DNA of 64,000 nucleotides. Source: Marinobacter nauticus. GTDB lineage: Bacteria > Pseudomonadota > Gammaproteobacteria > Pseudomonadales > Oleiphilaceae. The notes under the pieces were generated by a model. It searched no databases. It had not been told where the DNA came from and was given only the letters and a program-made list of their open reading frames with translations. How positions within the stretch are numbered: the first letter of the stretch is position 1; the number at the start of each line of letters is the position of its first letter. Position numbers and translations under genes: made by a program. This document shows positions 1 to 9,546 of the stretch, piece after piece. Location of the stretch: contig NZ_RBJB01000003.1 in assembly GCF_003634635.1 (NCBI RefSeq), positions 682,001 to 746,000 of the forward strand, read 5' to 3'.

Positions 1-221
1 CCGATCACGTCGCCCTCTTTCACCTTGTCACCCACCTTGACGGTGATTTTGGTGATCTTGCCGGCGGCGGGGGCCGGCAGTTCTACCGAGGCTTTGTCGG
101 ATTCCACGGTCAGAATCGGATCTTCTTCCTCTACCGAATCCCCTTCACTGACGATGATTTCGATGATCTCGACTTCATCAGCACCGCCGAGATCGGGAAC
201 CTTGATTTCCTGTTCACTCAT
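1..221 (-). CDS. aceF: Pyruvate dehydrogenase E2 (dihydrolipoyl acetyltransferase), N-terminal part
   Basis: Only the first 73 codons are in the window; the gene runs off the left edge. The fragment is a biotinyl/lipoyl domain with the lipoylation motif ESDKASVE, the modified lysine being Lys43. E2 carries the acetyl group from E1 to CoA in the cytosolic pyruvate dehydrogenase complex. The ATG at 219-221 follows a GGAGA ribosome site and lies 10 bases after the aceE stop, so the two are one operon (aceE then aceF on the minus strand). The domain alone could belong to another E2, but the aceE neighbour makes aceF the best reading. Confidence 0.93.
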   Translation of the reverse strand, partial: MSEQEIKVPDLGGADEVEIIEIIVSEGDSVEEEDPILTVESDKASVELPAPAAGKITKITVKVGDKVKEGDVI

Positions 222-231
222 GGCGGTCTCC

Positions 232-2895
232 TTAGCTCAGCACCGGGTTCGGTTTGTTGCGATCGATTCCGTACTTGCGCATGGCTTCGAGAACCTGCTC
301 CTGTTTGATCTCACCATCTTTAGCCAGGGCGGCCAGTGCAGTCACCGCCACATAGTAACGATCCACCTCGAAGAAGTTACGGAGCTTCTCGCGGGTATCG
401 CTGCGGCCGAAACCGTCGGTGCCCAGGGTCATGTAGGTTTTCGGGATGAATGCCCGCAACTGCTCAGAGTGCAGTTTGATGTAATCGGTAGACGACACCA
501 CAGGGCCCTGAGCCTTTTCCAGGCACTGCGTAACATAGGCCTTGCGCGGCTTGTCATCCGGGTGCAGGTGGTTCCAGCGCTCCACATGCTGGCCATCACG
601 GGCCAGTTCGTTGAAGCTGGTGACACTCCAGACATCCGAGGCCACACCCCAGTCGTCCTTCAGCATCTGCGCCGCGGCACGGACCTCGTTCATGATCGCG
701 CCCGAGCCCAGCAGCTGAACCCGCGGGCTCTTCTTGCGGCCCTTGGTTTCCACCGACTCGAACTTGTACATGCCCTTAATGATGCCGTCTTCAGAGTCTT
801 TCGGCATCGCCGGCTGTTCGTAGTTCTCGTTTTCGATAGTCAGGTAGTAGAAGACGTTCTGGTTATCTTCAAACATCTCCTTCATACCATGACGGATCAC
901 CACGGCCATCTCGTAGCCGTAAGCCGGGTCGTAGGCCTTACAGTTGGGAATGGTGTTGGCCAGAATGTGGCTGTGACCGTCCTGGTGCTGCAAGCCCTCA
1001 CCGTTCAGAGTAGTCCGGCCGGCAGTGCCGCCAATCAGGAAGCCGCGGGCCTGCATGTCGCCTGAGGCCCAGGCCAGGTCTCCTACCCGCTGGAAGCCGA
1101 ACATGGAGTAGAACACGTAGAACGGAATCAGCGGGAAACTGTTGGTGCTGTATGACGTAGCCGCCGCCATCCAGGTGGACATGGCACCGTCTTCATTGAT
1201 GCCTTCCTGCAGGATCTGCCCCTTCTTGTCTTCCCGGTAGTACATGATCTGGTCACGATCCTGAGGCACGTACTTCTGGCCTTCCGCCGTGTAGATACCC
1301 AACTGACGGAACATGCCTTCCATACCGAAAGTACGGGCTTCGTCCGGCACGATAGGCACGACGCGCTTGCCGATGCGCTTGTCTTTGACCAGGGCACTCA
1401 GAATGCGGACAAAGGCCATGGTAGTAGAGATCTCACGGCCGTCAGACCCTTCCAGCACCTGCTTGAAGATATCCAGTTCGGGAATCTGCAGCGGCTGGCA
1501 ATCCTTGTTGCGCTTGGGATAGAAACCACCCAGCTCCTGCCGGCGCTTCTTCATATAGACCAGCTCCGGGCTGTCCGGCGCCGGACGGTAATAAGGTACG
1601 TCTTCCAGTTCTTCGTCTTTCAGCGGCACACCGAAACGATCCCGGAACGCTTTCAGGGTATCGATGTCCAGCTTCTTCAAAGAGTGCGCGGTGTTCTGGG
1701 CTTCGCCCGCCGCACCAAAACCATAGCCCTTGATGGTGTGGGCAAGAATCACAGTCGGCTTGCCGTTGGCCTGGTTCACGGCCTTGTGATAAGCCGCGTA
1801 GACCTTGTAAGGGTCGTGGCCGCCGCGGTTCAGCTTGCTGATATCCTCGTCCGACAGGTTTTCCGCCAGCTTGGCCAGCTCCGGATGCTTGCCGAAGAAT
1901 TCCTTGCGGGTATAGGCGGGGCCCTTGAACGTCAGGTTCTGAAGTTCGCCATCGCAAAGCTCGTCCATGGCCCGTTGCATCACGCCGTCTTCGTCTTTGT
2001 CGAACAGCGGATCCCACATTCGGCCCCAGACCACCTTGATAACGTTCCAGCCAGCGCCACGGAACACACCTTCCAGCTCCTGTACGATCTTGCCGTTACC
2101 CCGAACCGGGCCATCCAGGCGCTGCAGGTTGCAGTTGACCACCCAGATCAGGTTATCCAGTTTCTCGCGGCCCGCCTTGGAGATGGAGCCCAGAGTTTCC
2201 GGTTCGTCGCACTCGCCGTCACCGACAAACGCCCACACTTTGCGGCCGTCCATGTCGATCAGCTCGCGACTGTGCAGGTACTTCATGACGTGGGCCTGGT
2301 AGATGGACTGAATTGGCCCAAGTCCCATGGAAACCGTCGGGAACTGCCAGTAATCCGGCATCAGCCAGGGGTGTGGATAAGAAGACAGGCCTTCGCCATC
2401 GACTTCTTCGCGATACTTGTCCAGTTGCTCTTCGCTGAAGCGACCTTCCAGGAAAGAACGGGCATAGATGCCCGGCGACGCGTGGCCCTGGAAATACACC
2501 AGGTCTGAAGCACGGTCCTCACCACCGCCATGAAAGAAATAGTTGAAGCCCACATCGTACAGAGTGGCTGCTGAGGAGAAAGTGGAAATGTGGCCACCAA
2601 GGTCACCCGGGCGCTTGTTGGCGCGCACCACCATGGCCATGGCGTTCCATCGAATCAGCGAGCGAATGCGACGTTCCATGAACAGATCGCCCGGCATGCG
2701 AGATTCCTGGGTCACAGGGATGCTGTTACGGAATGGCGTGGTTATGGAATAAGGCAGTTCAGTGCCATCGCGGCTGGCTCGCTCGGAAAGCCGTTCAAGA
2801 ATGTATTTGGCACGGTCTACGCCTTCGTTCTCGATCAGAGATTCCAGCGCATCCAGCCATTCACTGGTTTCAATGGGATCATCATCCTGGTACAT
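232..2895 (-). CDS. aceE: Pyruvate dehydrogenase E1 component, homodimeric
   Basis: 887 residues, the usual length of the gammaproteobacterial homodimeric E1. It decarboxylates pyruvate with thiamine diphosphate and passes the acetyl group to E2. The ThDP-binding motif is visible as GDGECDEPE followed about 25 residues later by NCN. The ATG at 2893-2895 is preferred over the in-frame TTG three bases upstream, because GGAGG sits five bases before the ATG and only two before the TTG. It is the first gene of the aceE-aceF operon. No PdhR-type operator was recognised in the upstream gap. Confidence 0.97.
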   Translation of the reverse strand: MYQDDDPIETSEWLDALESLIENEGVDRAKYILERLSERASRDGTELPYSITTPFRNSIPVTQESRMPGDLFMERRIRSLIRWNAMAMVVRANKRPGDLGGHISTFSSAATLYDVGFNYFFHGGGEDRASDLVYFQGHASPGIYARSFLEGRFSEEQLDKYREEVDGEGLSSYPHPWLMPDYWQFPTVSMGLGPIQSIYQAHVMKYLHSRELIDMDGRKVWAFVGDGECDEPETLGSISKAGREKLDNLIWVVNCNLQRLDGPVRGNGKIVQELEGVFRGAGWNVIKVVWGRMWDPLFDKDEDGVMQRAMDELCDGELQNLTFKGPAYTRKEFFGKHPELAKLAENLSDEDISKLNRGGHDPYKVYAAYHKAVNQANGKPTVILAHTIKGYGFGAAGEAQNTAHSLKKLDIDTLKAFRDRFGVPLKDEELEDVPYYRPAPDSPELVYMKKRRQELGGFYPKRNKDCQPLQIPELDIFKQVLEGSDGREISTTMAFVRILSALVKDKRIGKRVVPIVPDEARTFGMEGMFRQLGIYTAEGQKYVPQDRDQIMYYREDKKGQILQEGINEDGAMSTWMAAATSYSTNSFPLIPFYVFYSMFGFQRVGDLAWASGDMQARGFLIGGTAGRTTLNGEGLQHQDGHSHILANTIPNCKAYDPAYGYEMAVVIRHGMKEMFEDNQNVFYYLTIENENYEQPAMPKDSEDGIIKGMYKFESVETKGRKKSPRVQLLGSGAIMNEVRAAAQMLKDDWGVASDVWSVTSFNELARDGQHVERWNHLHPDDKPRKAYVTQCLEKAQGPVVSSTDYIKLHSEQLRAFIPKTYMTLGTDGFGRSDTREKLRNFFEVDRYYVAVTALAALAKDGEIKQEQVLEAMRKYGIDRNKPNPVLS

Positions 2896-3458
2896 CAAAC
2901 CCTCCCCTTGGCATCAAAAGGTGCAACGCCGGCCACGATCAGCGACCAAAGACGGTGCGAAGTCGATAAGCTGCGATGGTATGCAGTATTTTTTTGTGGA
3001 AACGTCAGCTTGTAAGAAAGGCTGAGCTGCGTGATTGACCTCTCTCAAGCATAGAACAGCTTTCTCATTTTTCCTGCCGCGCGAACGGTTATCGGTATGG
3101 CTTTTGGCACGGACCGATTGCGCGGAAAATGGTTCTGCCAGCCCTGACTATCCAGCAGAAGCAAAACTTTCGTTCTTTTACTACAAAATGACACTAAGAA
3201 ACAAACATACACCTGTTTGAATGGCAGATAGCCGCCATTTATTTAGATTACTTACGCAATAATGGCGATATTCCGATCACGAAACAACCGATCTCCGACC
3301 AAGGTCGAATCCTCTCCCAGCGTTCATTTACATCAACACACTAAGAATAATCTAAAACTGTCGTTCACGACTTTTCGCAGCCTTTAACGACAAATAGGCG
3401 CTAATACCGACTGAACGACCGAAAACCCTCGCCCGGACCTCCGTTTTATTAATTAGAC

Positions 3459-3487
3459 CTGAAAATAAATTATGATTTATGTATACT
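3459..3487 (+). promoter_or_regulatory. Candidate sigma-70 promoter for the KamA-family gene
   Basis: CTGAAA (3459-3464) and TATACT (3482-3487) are separated by 17 bases. The -10 is near consensus; the -35 matches TTGACA at four of six positions. It lies in AT-rich DNA upstream of the leader hairpin at 3512. Confidence 0.4.
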
Positions 3488-3511
3488 TGCCTGCCCGTTT
3501 TTTAACCAGTG

Positions 3512-3531
3512 AAGGAGGCACACCTCCTTTT
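3512..3531 (+). promoter_or_regulatory. Leader hairpin upstream of the KamA-family gene
   Basis: A perfect 7-bp stem AAGGAGG / CCTCCTT with a CACA loop, followed by TTTTGTCTTT. It resembles a small intrinsic terminator, and its left arm is a sequestered Shine-Dalgarno-like sequence. It sits about 30 bases before the chosen start codon and could act as an attenuator or be accidental. Confidence 0.4.
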
Positions 3532-3559
3532 GTCTTTGGCTCACAACAGAGGGCGATCC

Positions 3560-4924
3560 ATGAACTCCATCGTCACCTTTCCGAACCGAATTCCGGTTCA
3601 GGAATTCGAGGAGCGCCGGTTCAAGGTTTTTACCGACCGCCAGCTCGACAAGATTGAGGCGATCCAGAATCTCCCCGAGGAAACCCTGTTTGAAATGAAA
3701 GTGGTGGCCAGCGTGCTGCCCTTCCGGGTTAACGAATATGTGATCAACGAACTGATCAACTGGGACAAGGTGCCCAACGACCCGATCTATCAGCTGGTCT
3801 TTCCACAGAAAGGCATGCTCAAGGACGAACACTACGAGCGCATGGCGCAACTGCACCGGGAAGGCGCCGACAAGAAAGACATCCAGGCCGCTGCCAAGGA
3901 AATCCGCGACGCACTGAACCCGCACCCGGCCGGGCAGATGGAAATGAACATGCCGGAACTGGACGGAGAGGTGCTGGACGGCGTGCAGCACAAGTACCGC
4001 GAAACCGTGCTGTTCTTCCCGTCCCAGGGCCAGACCTGCCACAGCTACTGCACCTTCTGTTTCCGCTGGGCGCAGTTTGTCGGTGACAAGGACCTGAAGA
4101 TGGCCAGCACCGACGCCGAGAAACTGCACGGCTATCTGCAGGAGCACACCGAAGTGACCGACCTGCTGGTCACCGGCGGCGACCCGATGGTAATGAAGAC
4201 CAAAAACCTGGTGCAGTACCTGGAACCGCTGCTGCAGCCAGAGTTCGATCATATCCAGACCATCCGCATCGGCACCAAGGCCCTGACTTTCTGGCCCTAT
4301 CGCTTCGTGACCGACAAGGACGCCGACGAACTGATCGAACTGTTCGCCAGGCTGGTTGATGGCGGCAAACACGTGGCCATCATGGCCCATTACAACCACT
4401 GGCAGGAGATCACCACCGACATCGCGGAAGAGGCCATCCGCCGCATTCGCGCCACCGGTGCCGAGATCCGCGCCCAGGGCCCGCTGATCAAGCATGTGAA
4501 CGACGATGCCGATGCCTGGGCCAAGCTGTGGAAGAAAGAAGTGAAGCTGGGCATCATCCCCTACTACATGTTTGTAGAGCGGGATACCGGTGCCAAGAAC
4601 TACTTCGAGGTCCCCCTGGCCGAGGCTTATCACATCTATCGTGAGGCCATGAAGCAGGTCAGCGGCCTGGCCCGCACTGCCCGCGGCCCCAGCATGAGCG
4701 CCGGTCCCGGCAAGGTGGAGATCCAGGGCATCACCGAAATCAATGGCGAGAAGGTCTTCGTACTGCGCTTCCTGCAAGGCCGCAACCCGGATTGGGTGCA
4801 GCGACCGTTCTTCGCCAAATACAGCGAAACGGCCACCTGGCTGCATGAGCTCGAGCCCGCCTTCGGAGAGGAAAAATTCTTCTTTGAAGATGAATTTGAA
4901 GCCATGAAGAACGGTAACGCCTGA
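3560..4924 (+). CDS. KamA-family radical SAM protein (lysine 2,3-aminomutase-like)
   Basis: 454 residues. The radical SAM cluster motif C-x3-C-x2-C is at Cys160, Cys164 and Cys167, and a GGDP segment follows near residue 207. A lysine in SAGPGKVEI (Lys385) occupies the place expected for the PLP-binding lysine of lysine 2,3-aminomutases. The family interconverts alpha- and beta-amino acids using SAM, a 4Fe-4S cluster and PLP. The protein is longer than EpmB, so it is probably not the EF-P modification enzyme. The start at 3560 follows GAGGG; an upstream in-frame GTG at 3509 would place the leader hairpin inside the gene. The substrate is not determined, and the gene stands alone between convergent and divergent neighbours. 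Confidence 0.8.
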   Translation: MNSIVTFPNRIPVQEFEERRFKVFTDRQLDKIEAIQNLPEETLFEMKVVASVLPFRVNEYVINELINWDKVPNDPIYQLVFPQKGMLKDEHYERMAQLHREGADKKDIQAAAKEIRDALNPHPAGQMEMNMPELDGEVLDGVQHKYRETVLFFPSQGQTCHSYCTFCFRWAQFVGDKDLKMASTDAEKLHGYLQEHTEVTDLLVTGGDPMVMKTKNLVQYLEPLLQPEFDHIQTIRIGTKALTFWPYRFVTDKDADELIELFARLVDGGKHVAIMAHYNHWQEITTDIAEEAIRRIRATGAEIRAQGPLIKHVNDDADAWAKLWKKEVKLGIIPYYMFVERDTGAKNYFEVPLAEAYHIYREAMKQVSGLARTARGPSMSAGPGKVEIQGITEINGEKVFVLRFLQGRNPDWVQRPFFAKYSETATWLHELEPAFGEEKFFFEDEFEAMKNGNA

Positions 4925-4940
4925 GGCGTTGACTTAAGAT

Positions 4941-4965
4941 CAGGCCCGTTTCCGTGACGGGCCTG
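4941..4965. terminator. Hairpin between convergent genes
   Basis: A 9-bp perfect stem CAGGCCCGT / ACGGGCCTG with a 7-base loop, between the convergent KamA-family and HNH genes. No T-run follows on either strand, so it may act as a weak bidirectional terminator or 3' end stabiliser. Confidence 0.55.
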
Positions 4966-4966
4966 C

Positions 4967-5287
4967 TTACCGCCCCTTCTTAGGCACAAACCCCGCTGGC
5001 TTTTCCCGAATCCATTCAACAAACACCCTCACCTCTTCGAGCTCCAGCAGCTTCTCCCTCGAGTTGTAATTCAGCCCCAGCTCATACTCCGAACACGCCC
5101 TGTGAATCGCGTTATGGCACGGACGACAGACCCAAAGCGTACGGGTGATCAACTCTTCCCTGGAAAACAGTTTCTGAAAGCGCTTCTTGCGATGCAGATG
5201 CCTGGGTATCAGGTGATGCCTTGTGAGCTTTGCCACCGGGCGTTCGCAAAGCTCACAATGGTCGGGCTGGGGAGGGAGTTTCAGCAT
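4967..5287 (-). CDS. Small HNH-motif (zinc-binding) protein
   Basis: 106 residues with CxxC at Cys11 and Cys14, a His-His-Leu-Ile-Pro-Arg segment around residues 24-29, and CxxCHNAIH at residues 54-62. This is the treble-clef HNH layout: two CxxC pairs bind zinc while HH and the terminal His form the nuclease site. Such single-domain proteins are common in marine gammaproteobacteria and mostly uncharacterised. It lies convergent to the KamA-family gene and about 60 bases downstream of the ybbN stop on the same strand. Nuclease activity is inferred from the motif only. Confidence 0.7.
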   Translation of the reverse strand: MLKLPPQPDHCELCERPVAKLTRHHLIPRHLHRKKRFQKLFSREELITRTLWVCRPCHNAIHRACSEYELGLNYNSREKLLELEEVRVFVEWIREKPAGFVPKKGR

Positions 5288-5346
5288 CGTGGAGAGATAA
5301 TTGAGCCAGTCAGCGATGCTACCGACCGGCTCACCGTCTAACCGGT

Positions 5347-6210
5347 TCAGTGCATCAGGGTATACAGCTTCCTACGATACGTGCGCACATCCGGATTGTT
5401 GTTGCCCAGTTTTTCAAACAGCTCCACCAATGTGGTTTTGGCGACGCCGTCCTTGTAGGTGCTATCGGCCTGCATCAGCCGGATCAGCAAATCCATGGCT
5501 TCCGCGTTTTTATCCTGCAAAACCATGTGCAGGGACAACTGATGCAGAGCCTCAGGATCTTTCGGATTGACCTCCAGTTTTGCCTCCAACTCCGCCTGCG
5601 CGGGCAGTTCACCCGACTGCTTGAGGAACTTCACCCTCGCCGCCAGCTGTTTGGCTTTATGCTGCATTTTTTCTTCCGGCGGCAGGCTGTTGAGCACCTG
5701 CTCCGCGGTATCCAGATCGCCCTGCTCGGCCTTCAACTGGGCCAGATCAATCAGCACATCCAGGTTTTCCGGGTCTTTCCGGTTCAGCTCCGTGAGGATG
5801 GCCAGAGCTCCGTCCACATCACCGGCTTCCCAAAGAGCATGGGCTTTCTCGTAAGGATCTTCCGCCGGGGCTTCGATGTGCTTTTCCAGAATCTTGCGGA
5901 TTTCGCTCTCGGGCAAGGCGCCATTAAAACCGTCCACAGCCTGACCATTCTTCACCAGAATGATGGTCGGCAGACTGCGCACTCCCAGGGAGGCCGTCAG
6001 TTCCTGCTGTTCGTCGGCATTCACCTTGGCCAGCTGAAAATTACCCTGATATTCCTCCGCCAGCTTTTGCAGAATCGGCATCAGCTGTTTGCAGGGCGCA
6101 CACCACTCCGCCCATACATCCACCAGAATCGGCGTGGTGGCAGAGGCTTCCATCACTTTCTGCTGAAAGTTGTCGGCGGTGGCATCAAAGATATGCGGCG
6201 AATTGCTCAT
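5347..6210 (-). CDS. ybbN: Thioredoxin-TPR protein YbbN (CnoX family)
   Basis: 287 residues: an N-terminal thioredoxin fold with an intact CAPC active site at residues 37-40 (WAEWCAPCKQ) and the cis-proline loop in VRSLPTI, then a helical TPR-like half from about residue 120. YbbN/CnoX is a cytosolic chaperedoxin that protects clients from oxidation and hands them to chaperones. E. coli CnoX lacks the first cysteine, whereas this protein keeps both and could be redox active. The start is the ATG at 6208-6210, just before the canonical N-terminus; the longer open frame upstream reads backwards through lon. It is divergent from lon, which fits a shared proteostasis role. Confidence 0.9.
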   Translation of the reverse strand: MSNSPHIFDATADNFQQKVMEASATTPILVDVWAEWCAPCKQLMPILQKLAEEYQGNFQLAKVNADEQQELTASLGVRSLPTIILVKNGQAVDGFNGALPESEIRKILEKHIEAPAEDPYEKAHALWEAGDVDGALAILTELNRKDPENLDVLIDLAQLKAEQGDLDTAEQVLNSLPPEEKMQHKAKQLAARVKFLKQSGELPAQAELEAKLEVNPKDPEALHQLSLHMVLQDKNAEAMDLLIRLMQADSTYKDGVAKTTLVELFEKLGNNNPDVRTYRRKLYTLMH

Positions 6211-6283
6211 ATGTCGGGAACCTGAACCAGAATGAATGAAATTGTCTGAAGATATGGAGCCAGCGGCGGAAAAATCAAGCCAG

Positions 6284-6313
6284 CTTGAAAACCCGGCTTT
6301 TGTCGTTACATAG
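6284..6313 (+). promoter_or_regulatory. Possible sigma-32 promoter of lon (weak)
   Basis: A perfect CTTGAAA lies at 6284-6290, but the element about 15 bases downstream (TTACATAG) matches the CCCCATNT consensus only in its CAT core. lon is a heat-shock gene in relatives, so the -35 match may be meaningful. Confidence 0.3.
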
Positions 6314-6348
6314 GTCTTTAACCACTCACGCCTTGAGAGCAATCCGGT

Positions 6349-8799
6349 ATGAATGACGAGAACCGCAAAGACTCCCTGGAAGAATTTGAAGAAGACGTGA
6401 CCGAATACATCGGCAAAGACGAAAACAGCAAGAGCCTGGCGCTGCCACAACAGGTTATGCCGCAGCGCATGTATATTCTGCCGGTCTCCAACCGGCCGTT
6501 CTTTCCTGCTCAGGTACAGCCGGTCATGGTCAACCAGGACCCCTGGCAGGAAACCCTGAAGCGGGTTGGTGAAACCGATCATCGGGTTCTGGGCATCTGC
6601 TTTGTCGAGAATCCAGAAGCCGAAAACGGCATTCCGGAGAGTGAAGACCTTGAGACCATGGGCTGCGCCGTGCGCGTGCATCAAGCCCAGAATGAGAGTG
6701 GCAAGGTTCAGTTCATTGCCCAGGGTCTGCAACGGTTCAGAATTGTCCAGTGGCTTCGCCGTCGCCCACCTTATCTGGTGGAAGTCGAATACCCACAGGA
6801 GCCCGAAGAACCGGCCGACGAACTCAAGGCCTACACCCTGGCCATCATCAGCGCCATCAAGGAACTGCTGCGCACCAACCCGCTTTATGGCGAAGAAGTG
6901 AAGCAATATCTGTCCCGCTTCGGGCCCGATGACAGCTCACCCCTTGCGGACTTCGGCGCATCCATGACCAGCGCTCCGGGTCGCGAACTGCAGGATGTTC
7001 TTGATACCGTGCCCCTGCTCCGGCGCATGGAAAAAGTACTGTTGCTGATGCGTAAGGAGCAGGAGGTCGCCCGCCTGCAATCCGAGATCAACGAGGAAGT
7101 AAACGAGAAGGTGCAGAAGCACCAGCGGGAGTTTTTCCTGCGCGAGCAGTTGAAAGTGATCCAGCGGGAGCTTGGCATTGCCAAGGATGACAAGACGGCG
7201 GACGTGGAACGCTTCGAAGAGCGAATGGCGAAACTGAACCCACCGGAGGCCGTGCAGGAGCGATTCAAGGATGAAATCCAGAAACTGCAGGTGCTGGAGC
7301 AGGGCTCACCGGAATACGGGGTAACCCGCAACTATCTGGACTGGATAACGCAGGTACCCTGGGGCGTGCATTCACAGGATCATTTTGATCTGGCCGAGGC
7401 CCGCAAGATTCTGGACCGGGACCATGACGGCCTGGACGATGTAAAGGACCGGATCATTGAATTTCTGGCTGAAGGCACGTTCAAGGGCGAAGTGAGCGGC
7501 TCCATACTGCTGCTGGTCGGCCCGCCCGGGGTCGGTAAAACCTCTATCGGCCATTCGGTGGCGGATGCCTTGGGCCGGGAGTTCTACCGTTTCAGCGTGG
7601 GCGGCATGCGGGATGAAGCCGAAATCAAGGGACACCGTCGCACCTACATCGGCGCCATGCCCGGAAAGTTCGTACAGGCCCTGAAAGACAGCAAAGTGGC
7701 CAACCCGGTGATCATGCTCGACGAGATCGACAAGATCGGCAGCTCTTACCAGGGCGACCCGGCCTCAGCCTTGCTGGAAACCCTGGACCCGGAACAGAAC
7801 AGGGAGTTCCTGGATCACTACCTGGATGTGCGCATGGACCTCTCGAAAGTGCTCTTCATCTGTACCGCCAACCAGTTGGACACGATCCCCCGGCCGCTGC
7901 TGGACCGGATGGACGTGATCCGCCTGTCCGGCTACATCGGCGAAGAAAAACTGGCCATTGCCAAACATTACCTGGTACCTCGCTTGCTCAAACGGGCGGG
8001 CCTGCTGAAGAAGCAGCTGAACATCAGCGACGCTGCCATTCGCCAGGTGATTGAGGGCTACGCCCGGGAAGCCGGCGTGCGGAATCTGGAGAAGCTGCTG
8101 CACAAGATTGTCCGCAAGGGCATCGTGCGCCTGCTGGAAAACCCGGATGACCCGGTTCGAGTGGGTGTTGGCGATCTGACCGACTATCTCGGCCAGCCGG
8201 CATTCAAGAAGGAGAAGTCCCTGAAAGGCACCGGCGTGGTGACGGGCCTGGCCTGGACCGCCATGGGCGGCGCCACTCTCAGCATTGAGGCCTCACGCAT
8301 TCACAGCAGCCAGCGGGGCTTCAAGCTCACCGGACAACTGGGAGATGTGATGAAGGAATCGGCCGAAATCGCCTACAGCTTCGTGTCCTCCAACCTCAAG
8401 CGGTTCAAGGGTGACCCGACTTTCTTCGACAAATCCTTTGTCCACCTGCACGTGCCCGAGGGTGCAACGCCAAAAGACGGGCCGAGCGCCGGCATCACCA
8501 TGGCCACCGCCCTGTTGTCCATTGCCCGCAAGGAAGCACCGCAACAGAACCTGGCCATGACCGGGGAACTGACGTTAACCGGGCAGGTCCTGCCCGTGGG
8601 TGGCATTCGGGAAAAGGTGATTGCGGCACGCCGACAGAAGATCAATAACCTGATCCTGCCGGAAGCGAATCGCGGGGATTACGAGGAGCTTCCCGATTAT
8701 CTGAAAGAAGGTATCTCGGTGAACTTTGCCAAACACTACAACGATGTGTTCCAGGTGTGTTTTGGCAACAAGCCGAAGCAGGGATCAAGCGTTCATTAA
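6349..8799 (+). CDS. lon: ATP-dependent protease Lon
   Basis: 816 residues: an N-terminal substrate-binding domain, a coiled-coil helical region, an AAA+ module with Walker A GPPGVGKTS near residue 389, and a C-terminal Lon protease domain. The catalytic dyad is Ser713 (in GPSAG) and Lys756 (in GIREK), spaced as in E. coli Lon. It degrades misfolded and selected regulatory proteins in the cytosol. The first 40 residues are an acidic extension compared with the shortest homologues. Divergent from ybbN. Confidence 0.96.
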   Translation: MNDENRKDSLEEFEEDVTEYIGKDENSKSLALPQQVMPQRMYILPVSNRPFFPAQVQPVMVNQDPWQETLKRVGETDHRVLGICFVENPEAENGIPESEDLETMGCAVRVHQAQNESGKVQFIAQGLQRFRIVQWLRRRPPYLVEVEYPQEPEEPADELKAYTLAIISAIKELLRTNPLYGEEVKQYLSRFGPDDSSPLADFGASMTSAPGRELQDVLDTVPLLRRMEKVLLLMRKEQEVARLQSEINEEVNEKVQKHQREFFLREQLKVIQRELGIAKDDKTADVERFEERMAKLNPPEAVQERFKDEIQKLQVLEQGSPEYGVTRNYLDWITQVPWGVHSQDHFDLAEARKILDRDHDGLDDVKDRIIEFLAEGTFKGEVSGSILLLVGPPGVGKTSIGHSVADALGREFYRFSVGGMRDEAEIKGHRRTYIGAMPGKFVQALKDSKVANPVIMLDEIDKIGSSYQGDPASALLETLDPEQNREFLDHYLDVRMDLSKVLFICTANQLDTIPRPLLDRMDVIRLSGYIGEEKLAIAKHYLVPRLLKRAGLLKKQLNISDAAIRQVIEGYAREAGVRNLEKLLHKIVRKGIVRLLENPDDPVRVGVGDLTDYLGQPAFKKEKSLKGTGVVTGLAWTAMGGATLSIEASRIHSSQRGFKLTGQLGDVMKESAEIAYSFVSSNLKRFKGDPTFFDKSFVHLHVPEGATPKDGPSAGITMATALLSIARKEAPQQNLAMTGELTLTGQVLPVGGIREKVIAARRQKINNLILPEANRGDYEELPDYLKEGISVNFAKHYNDVFQVCFGNKPKQGSSVH

Positions 8800-8808
8800 T
8801 GAACTGCT

Positions 8809-8837
8809 GAGGCCGGCCCTTGATCAGGGCCGGCCTC
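8809..8837. terminator. Strong hairpin between lon and the MarR gene
   Basis: A 12-bp perfect stem (GAGGCCGGCCCT / AGGGCCGGCCTC) with a 5-base loop, placed exactly between convergent genes. There is no T-run, so it is either a non-canonical bidirectional terminator or a REP-like 3' protection element. Confidence 0.6.
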
Positions 8838-8846
8838 AAAACCAGT

Positions 8847-9371
8847 TCAGGGCTTTTCTTTCCAGCCGTCGTCTTTCAGAACCGAACCAACGGTCAGCAC
8901 CGGTGAAGCATCAATATCATCAGCATCCATCATGTTGGCCACGCGCTGCAACGAGGCCAGAATCATGGTCTGCTCCCATTCCGCCAGGCTCTGAAACTTC
9001 TGGATGAAGTCCTCCTGCAGAGGGTTGGGCGCACGAGCCAGAATCTCAGCACCTTCCTCCGTGAGATGGGCGTGAACCTTGCGCTTGTCTCTCGTGCTGC
9101 GAACCCGGTACACCAGTTTGCGATGCTCCAGTCTGTCGAGAATGGTCGTCACCGTGGCCTGGCTGAGACTCACGTTCTCGGCAATCGTGCCGATCGTAAC
9201 CTCACCCATATCCCGGATAGTGCGCATGATCAGCAACTGGGGGCCGGTAAGCCCGGCGTGCTTGCTGAGTCGCTTGGAATGAAGATCCGTGGCCCGGATT
9301 ACCCGGCGCAATGCCACCAAAACCTGCTCATAGCTGTTCACATCCGTCCCCCGGAAGAGATTTCTGACCAT
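8847..9371 (-). CDS. MarR-family transcriptional regulator
   Basis: 174 residues. The winged helix-turn-helix is visible around residues 50-100 (LTGPQLLIMRTI, then SLSQATVTTILDRLE and the wing with RSTRDKRKVHAHLT). MarR proteins bind short palindromes as dimers and are usually released by a ligand. The palindrome at 9380-9396 lies directly upstream of the start, so autoregulation is likely. Length and layout also resemble EctR-type regulators of ectoine genes, but no ectoine gene is present here. Confidence 0.85.
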   Translation of the reverse strand: MVRNLFRGTDVNSYEQVLVALRRVIRATDLHSKRLSKHAGLTGPQLLIMRTIRDMGEVTIGTIAENVSLSQATVTTILDRLEHRKLVYRVRSTRDKRKVHAHLTEEGAEILARAPNPLQEDFIQKFQSLAEWEQTMILASLQRVANMMDADDIDASPVLTVGSVLKDDGWKEKP

Positions 9372-9379
9372 TATTTATA

Positions 9380-9396
9380 CCACTAATTATTAGAGG
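9380..9396. promoter_or_regulatory. Probable MarR self-operator
   Basis: The palindrome CC-a-CTAAT-t-ATTAG-a-GG is perfect in all 14 paired positions and sits 9 bases upstream of the MarR start codon, where a bound dimer would block transcription. Confidence 0.6.
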
Positions 9397-9546
9397 TCTT
9401 CGCACCAAGGATTGCAAGTGTGCAGTTTTACTAGCTTGCTTTCTTGTTGGCATTCCCCCTTTCGGTGGGCAATGCAGCATTATTTCTGCCAGCCACTATG
9501 CTAAGGTCAGCAATCGCTTCAATTCACTGACTGATGGATCTGGTTA

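Larger units (their letters stand above)
2896..3559. other. Long AT-rich intergenic region between divergent aceE and the KamA-family gene
   Basis: About 660 bases without a convincing gene. A 61-codon open frame on the plus strand (3035-3220) has no ribosome site and no recognisable product. The right part holds a candidate sigma-70 promoter and a short leader hairpin for the rightward gene (listed separately). No clear promoter for aceE was identified, though the region just upstream of 2900 must contain one. Confidence 0.6.

Noticed and set aside
3035..3220. 61-codon plus-strand frame upstream of the KamA-family gene
   Set aside because: No ribosome site, no recognisable segments, and located in AT-rich control DNA.
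8809..8837. Canonical intrinsic terminator after lon
   Set aside because: The stem is strong but lacks a T-run on either strand, so it is listed only as a hairpin with likely bidirectional effect.
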